Assembly: GCA_036272815.1 (NCBI GenBank)
Contig: DATAYA010000202.1
Span: forward strand, 1 to 9,746
Source of the DNA: DATAYA01 sp036272815
Lineage (GTDB): Bacteria; Pseudomonadota; Alphaproteobacteria; Acetobacterales; Acetobacteraceae
DNA length: 9,746 nucleotides
Direction of reading: 5' to 3'
Both the position numbers and the translations under genes were made by a program. The number at the start of each line of letters is the position of its first letter. Position 1 is the stretch's first letter. The notes under the pieces are model-generated. The model was not told where the DNA came from, made no database searches, and saw only the letters and a list, made by a program, of their open reading frames with translations. Shown here in pieces: positions 7,371 through 9,746 of this stretch.

Positions 7371-7406
7371 GCGGCCAATCTGAGCGGCCAGTCTTAGCGG
7401 CCAGTC
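7368..7406. repeat. Three tandem 13-bp repeats at the moeA stop
   Basis: Copies at 7368-7380, 7381-7393 and 7394-7406 read TGAGCGGCCAATC, TGAGCGGCCAGTC and TTAGCGGCCAGTC, each pair differing by one base (the outer two by two). The first copy begins on the moeA stop codon, and the array ends about 20 bases before the putative lexA -35 box. AGCGGCC is constant. Its function is unknown; it may be a replication-slippage product or a protein binding array. Confidence 0.85.
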
Positions 7407-7426
7407 CGGGAGGTCGATACGAGGGC

Positions 7427-7456
7427 TTGACGAATCGGCGGGAACTTATGTAGAAC
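7427..7456 (+). promoter_or_regulatory. Putative lexA promoter
   Basis: TTGACG (7427-7432) matches five of six bases of the sigma-70 -35 consensus. An 18-base spacer leads to TAGAAC (7451-7456) as a candidate -10 element. The SOS box lies over the spacer end and the -10, so a bound LexA would block RNA polymerase. The promoter is predicted from sequence only, and lexA may also receive read-through from the upstream operon. Confidence 0.5.
7442..7456. promoter_or_regulatory. LexA operator (alphaproteobacterial SOS box)
   Basis: GAAC-TTATGTA-GAAC, a perfect direct repeat GAAC-N7-GAAC, is the reverse complement of the alphaproteobacterial LexA site GTTC-N7-GTTC. It lies 80 bases before the lexA start codon, as expected for autoregulation. 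Confidence 0.9.
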
Positions 7457-7536
7457 GCCAACTCCGGTTGCCGGTTTGTTCGCCGATTCGCGCGGGCCGC
7501 CGGCGACGTGAGGCCCGCAAAGGAAGCCGCGCCGCC

Positions 7537-8301
7537 ATGTTGACCCGCAAGCAGCACGAACTGCTGATCTACATCGACCGTCACCTCCGCGAGACCGGGT
7601 TCTCCCCGAGCTTCGAGGAGATGAAGCTGGCCCTCCATCTGCGCAGCAAGTCGGGCATCCACCGGCTGATCTCGGCGCTTGAGGAACGCGGCTTCCTGCG
7701 CCGGCGCCACCATCGGGCGCGAGCGCTTGAGGTGACGCGGATGCCGGAGGGTGGCGCGGCCGCGGCGGCGGCCCTGCCCGCATCGGCGGCCGCCGTGCCC
7801 GCCACCGCCGCCACTGCCGCAGCCGCCACCCCGGCGCGCGACGCCAGCTTCTCCCCCAACGTCATCCGCGGCGATTTCTCGAACCGCCTGCCCGGCGTGC
7901 GTGCCGCCGCCGAGGCGGGCGCGGTCGAGCTGCCGCTCTATGGCCGCATCGCCGCCGGCCTGCCGATCGAGGCGCTGCGCGACAATGGCACCCAGATCGC
8001 GGTGCCGATGGCGCTGATCGGCAGCGGCGAGCACTACGCGCTGGAGATCGCCGGCGATTCGATGGTCGAGGCCGGCATCCTGGATGGCGACACGGCCATC
8101 ATCCGGCGGGTCGAAACGGCGGAGAACGGACAGATCGTGGTGGCGCTAGTCGACAGCAACGAGGTGACGCTCAAGCGCCTCCGCCGCCGTGGCGCCTCGA
8201 TCGCACTTGAGCCCGCCAACCCGCGCCACGAGATCCGCATCTTCCCCGCCGACCGGGTGCGGGTCCAGGGCAGGCTGGTGGCGCTGCTGCGGCGGTATTG
8301 A
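7537..8301 (+). CDS. lexA: LexA SOS repressor with self-cleaving peptidase domain
   Basis: Represses DNA-damage genes and is inactivated by RecA-stimulated self-cleavage. The 254-residue protein has an N-terminal winged helix (residues 1-65, starting MLTRKQHELLIYIDRHL), a linker, and an S24 peptidase domain. The cleavage site is A140-G141 in YGRIAAGLP, the nucleophile S175 is in GDSMVEAGILDGD, and the general base K213 is in NEVTLKRL. The A-to-S distance of 35 residues equals that in E. coli LexA (84 to 119). The linker (about 73-100) is almost entirely Ala with some Pro, Thr and Ser, which helps make the protein longer than the 202-residue E. coli form. The ATG at 7537 is chosen because AAAGGAAG lies upstream and the HTH begins there; the longer frame from 7468 adds only Arg-rich sequence. 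Its own SOS box at 7442 implies autorepression. Confidence 0.97.
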   Translation: MLTRKQHELLIYIDRHLRETGFSPSFEEMKLALHLRSKSGIHRLISALEERGFLRRRHHRARALEVTRMPEGGAAAAAALPASAAAVPATAATAAAATPARDASFSPNVIRGDFSNRLPGVRAAAEAGAVELPLYGRIAAGLPIEALRDNGTQIAVPMALIGSGEHYALEIAGDSMVEAGILDGDTAIIRRVETAENGQIVVALVDSNEVTLKRLRRRGASIALEPANPRHEIRIFPADRVRVQGRLVALLRRY

Positions 8302-8383
8302 GAGCCAGGCCGGAGGCCCGCTCGCCGCCGACATCGAGGACCGCTCGCGGCGGGTTGCCCCTGCCCCGGGACGCGCTGCCGCC
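8302..8383. other. Convergent lexA-phaB intergenic region
   Basis: lexA and phaB converge here. Two short GC stems are possible (CCGCCG/CGGCGG, and CCGGG/CCCGG), but neither is followed by a T-run on either strand, so I do not call an intrinsic terminator. Confidence 0.4.
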
Positions 8384-8415
8384 CCGGTTGTTCAGTACAC
8401 CGGCCGTTCAGTACA
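8384..8415. repeat. 16-bp tandem duplication over the phaB 3' end
   Basis: CCGGTTGTTCAGTACA (8384-8399) and CCGGCCGTTCAGTACA (8400-8415) are adjacent and match at 14 of 16 positions. The right copy contains the last phaB codon and its stop (minus strand TACTGA); the left copy repeats TACTGA just beyond it. The coding frame is unaffected. It probably arose by slippage duplication. Confidence 0.85.
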
Positions 8416-9130
8416 TATGCTGCCCGCCGTTGATCGAGACCGTCGAGCCGGTGATGAACCCCGCCTCGTCGGCGGTCAGGAACACGACGCCGCGGGCGAT
8501 GTCCTCCACCAAGCCGAGCCGTCCCACCGGGATGCGGGCGATGATCTTGGGCAGCACGTCGGGCGGCACGGCGCGCACCATCTCGGTGTCGATGTAGCCG
8601 GGCGCGATCGCGTTGACGGTGATGCCGAACCGCGCGCCCTCCAGCGCGAGCGCCTTGGTGAAGCCGTGGATGCCCGACTTGGCCGCCGCGTAGTTGACCT
8701 GCCCGTACTGCCCGGCCTGGCCGTTGATGCTGCCGATGTTGACGACGCGGCCGAACGTCGCCGCCCGCATCCCCTCGAAGGTCAGCTTGCAGAGGTTGAA
8801 GCAGGAGCCGAGGTTGGTGTCGATCACCGCGTCCCACATGTCGCGACTCATCTTCGACATCGTCCCGTCGCGGGTGATGCCGGCATTGTTGACCAGGATG
8901 CCGACCGGACCGTGCTCGCCCGCGATGGCCGAGACCGCCGCCTCGCACGCGGCGAAGTCGCAGGCGTCGAAGCGCACGACCGGGATGTCGGTCTCCTCGG
9001 CGAAGGCGCTGGCGGCGGCCTCGTTGCCGGCATAGCTCGCGACCACGGTCCGCCCGGCATCCTTCAGCGCGCGGCTGATCGCGGCCCCGATGCCGCGCGT
9101 GCCGCCGGTGACGAGTGCAACCCGTTCCAT
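8408..9130 (-). CDS. phaB: NADPH-dependent acetoacetyl-CoA reductase
   Basis: A short-chain dehydrogenase that reduces acetoacetyl-CoA to (R)-3-hydroxybutyryl-CoA, the monomer for polyhydroxybutyrate storage granules. At 240 residues it has the normal PhaB length. It shows the cofactor site TGGTRGIG at 8-15, NNAG at 81-84, N106 in DTNLGS, and the catalytic S134 (NIGS), Y147 and K151 (YAAAK). The segments GRVVNIGSINGQAGQYGQVN and VSINGGQHMY at the C-terminus are typical of PhaB rather than FabG, though the families are close. The ATG at 9130 has a strong GGAGG 7 bases upstream. The frame stays open upstream to 9328, but that extension is not protein-like. The thiolase phaA, often adjacent, is not next to it here. 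The gene converges with lexA and diverges from the MFS gene. Confidence 0.92.
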   Translation of the reverse strand: MERVALVTGGTRGIGAAISRALKDAGRTVVASYAGNEAAASAFAEETDIPVVRFDACDFAACEAAVSAIAGEHGPVGILVNNAGITRDGTMSKMSRDMWDAVIDTNLGSCFNLCKLTFEGMRAATFGRVVNIGSINGQAGQYGQVNYAAAKSGIHGFTKALALEGARFGITVNAIAPGYIDTEMVRAVPPDVLPKIIARIPVGRLGLVEDIARGVVFLTADEAGFITGSTVSINGGQHMY

Positions 9131-9318
9131 TGTGCTTCCTCCCTCAGACGCCGGCCATCCTGCGCACAAGCGGCTGGCGGCGCCAGCCTCTCGTCGCGGC
9201 TTGACCGGGTGCGGGGCGCGGGCAGATTGGGGTGATGCGCCGCCGTGCGCGGGGGAGAAAGATGATGCGCCGCAGCAGGACCCTGCCGCCGCGATCGCCG
9301 CGGAGGCGATAGGCCGCC
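9131..9318. other. Divergent phaB/MFS intergenic region
   Basis: This region must hold the promoters of phaB (minus) and the MFS gene (plus). TTGACC at 9201 with CAGATT 16 bases later is a weak promoter candidate for the plus strand. An 11-bp direct repeat, TGATGCGCCGC, occurs at 9233-9243 and 9263-9273, 30 bases apart, between that candidate and the MFS start. No known regulator site is recognised. Confidence 0.4.
9138..9142 (-). promoter_or_regulatory. Ribosome binding site of phaB
   Basis: GGAGG on the minus strand, 7 bases before the ATG at 9130. It fixes the start there and excludes the longer open frame reaching 9328. Confidence 0.8.
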
Positions 9319-9746
9319 ATGTCCACAAGCGGCACCTGGCGCGAACTCGCGCGCACCGGCCGGCTCGGGCAGTTCACCATCCTCTGTCTCGGCGTCTGGC
9401 TGCACGCGGCCGACAGCTTCCTCGCCGCAACCACGATGCCGAGCGCCGTGGAGCAGATCGGCGGCGTCGCGTTCATCAACTGGACGATCGCGCTCTATCA
9501 ACTCGGCGGCATCGTCTCAGGTGCCTGCTCGGCGCTGGCAGCCAGGCGGTTCGGGATGCGCGACGTGATCCTGGCTGCCGCCGGTTCCTACGCGCTCGGC
9601 TGCGTCGCCAGCGCGCTCGCGCCGGATATCGGCGTGATGCTGGCGGGGCGGGTGCTGCAGGGCGTTGGCGGCGGCGCGATGGTTGCAATTACCTATGTCG
9701 CCACGCAGTCCATGTTCGAGGAGCGGTTCTGGACCCGGCTGATGGC
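9319..9746 (+). CDS. MFS transporter (N-terminal part, runs off the right edge)
   Basis: A major facilitator superfamily permease in the inner membrane, probably a proton-driven drug or metabolite exporter; the substrate is unknown. The 142 visible residues hold a short cytoplasmic N-terminus and about four membrane segments at roughly 17-38, 50-75, 82-101 and 104-126. The cytoplasmic loop SALAARRFGMRDV between segments 2 and 3 is a degenerate motif A (usually GxLADRxGRR), and AGRVLQGVGGGAM at 109-121 in segment 4 is the conserved RxxQG motif B, with R111, Q114 and G115. In-frame TAG at 9310-9312 makes the ATG at 9319 the only reasonable start; GGAGG lies 12 bases upstream, rather far. It diverges from phaB, and no functional link is evident. 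The style suggests the DHA1/DHA2 drug-exporter group, which the missing C-terminus would settle. Confidence 0.88.
   Translation, partial: MSTSGTWRELARTGRLGQFTILCLGVWLHAADSFLAATTMPSAVEQIGGVAFINWTIALYQLGGIVSGACSALAARRFGMRDVILAAAGSYALGCVASALAPDIGVMLAGRVLQGVGGGAMVAITYVATQSMFEERFWTRLM

Noticed and set aside
7468..7536. A longer LexA beginning at 7468.
   Set aside because: The extra 23 residues are Arg-rich and unlike LexA N-termini; the ATG at 7537 has a ribosome binding site and begins at the conserved MLTRKQ.
8302..8407. Bidirectional intrinsic terminator between lexA and phaB.
   Set aside because: Only short GC stems with large loops and no T-run on either strand.
8390..8409. GTTC-N12-GTTC at the lexA-phaB junction as a LexA site.
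   Set aside because: The spacing is wrong, and the two GTTC copies come from the 16-bp tandem duplication at the phaB end, not a promoter.
9131..9328. An N-terminal extension of PhaB reaching 9328.
   Set aside because: The strong GGAGG before 9130 and the normal 240-residue length fix the start; the upstream frame is open only through base composition.
1..9746. A new multigene defence, mobile or biosynthetic system.
   Set aside because: All intact genes belong to known families (amino acid, cofactor, SOS, PHB, sugar and transport functions). No transposase, integrase, toxin-antitoxin pair, spacer array or cluster of unknown genes is present.

Overview
The window is GC-rich bacterial chromosomal DNA with strong third-position G/C bias. 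Gene order, a LexA target of the GAAC-N7-GAAC form (reverse of GTTC-N7-GTTC) and the protein sequences point to an alphaproteobacterium. Rhodospirillales/Acetobacteraceae is my best guess from protein style, not a measured placement.

Left block, minus strand (1-2627): a secreted aldose 1-epimerase is followed after 36 bases by a GMC-family flavoprotein oxidoreductase whose C-terminus runs off the left edge. They look like one sugar-oxidation transcription unit. Upstream of the epimerase (2737 to about 3080, minus strand) lies a decayed LuxR-type regulator. Its C-terminal helix-turn-helix is still legible, but a perfect 13-bp tandem duplication and at least one further indel break the frame.

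Central block, plus strand (3177-8301): trpG-trpD-trpC-moaC-moeA-lexA, a gene order I recall from alphaproteobacteria. The trp genes make the indole-glycerol phosphate part of tryptophan synthesis, moaC and moeA belong to molybdenum cofactor synthesis, and lexA is the SOS repressor. No trpE is adjacent to trpG. moeA is interrupted by an apparent one-base deletion near 6541-6546: the first 126 residues read in one frame and the rest, through all C-terminal motifs, in another. lexA has its own SOS box and a plausible promoter, preceded by a three-copy 13-bp tandem repeat that begins on the moeA stop codon.

Right block: phaB (acetoacetyl-CoA reductase, minus strand, 8408-9130) converges on lexA and has a 16-bp tandem duplication over its 3' end. 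An MFS transporter (plus strand, from 9319) diverges from phaB and runs off the right edge.

I found no mobile element, CRISPR array, RNA gene or unknown multigene system. The interesting signals are small: two broken genes, several short tandem duplications, a clear SOS box, and an unusual cysteine cluster in the GMC enzyme.
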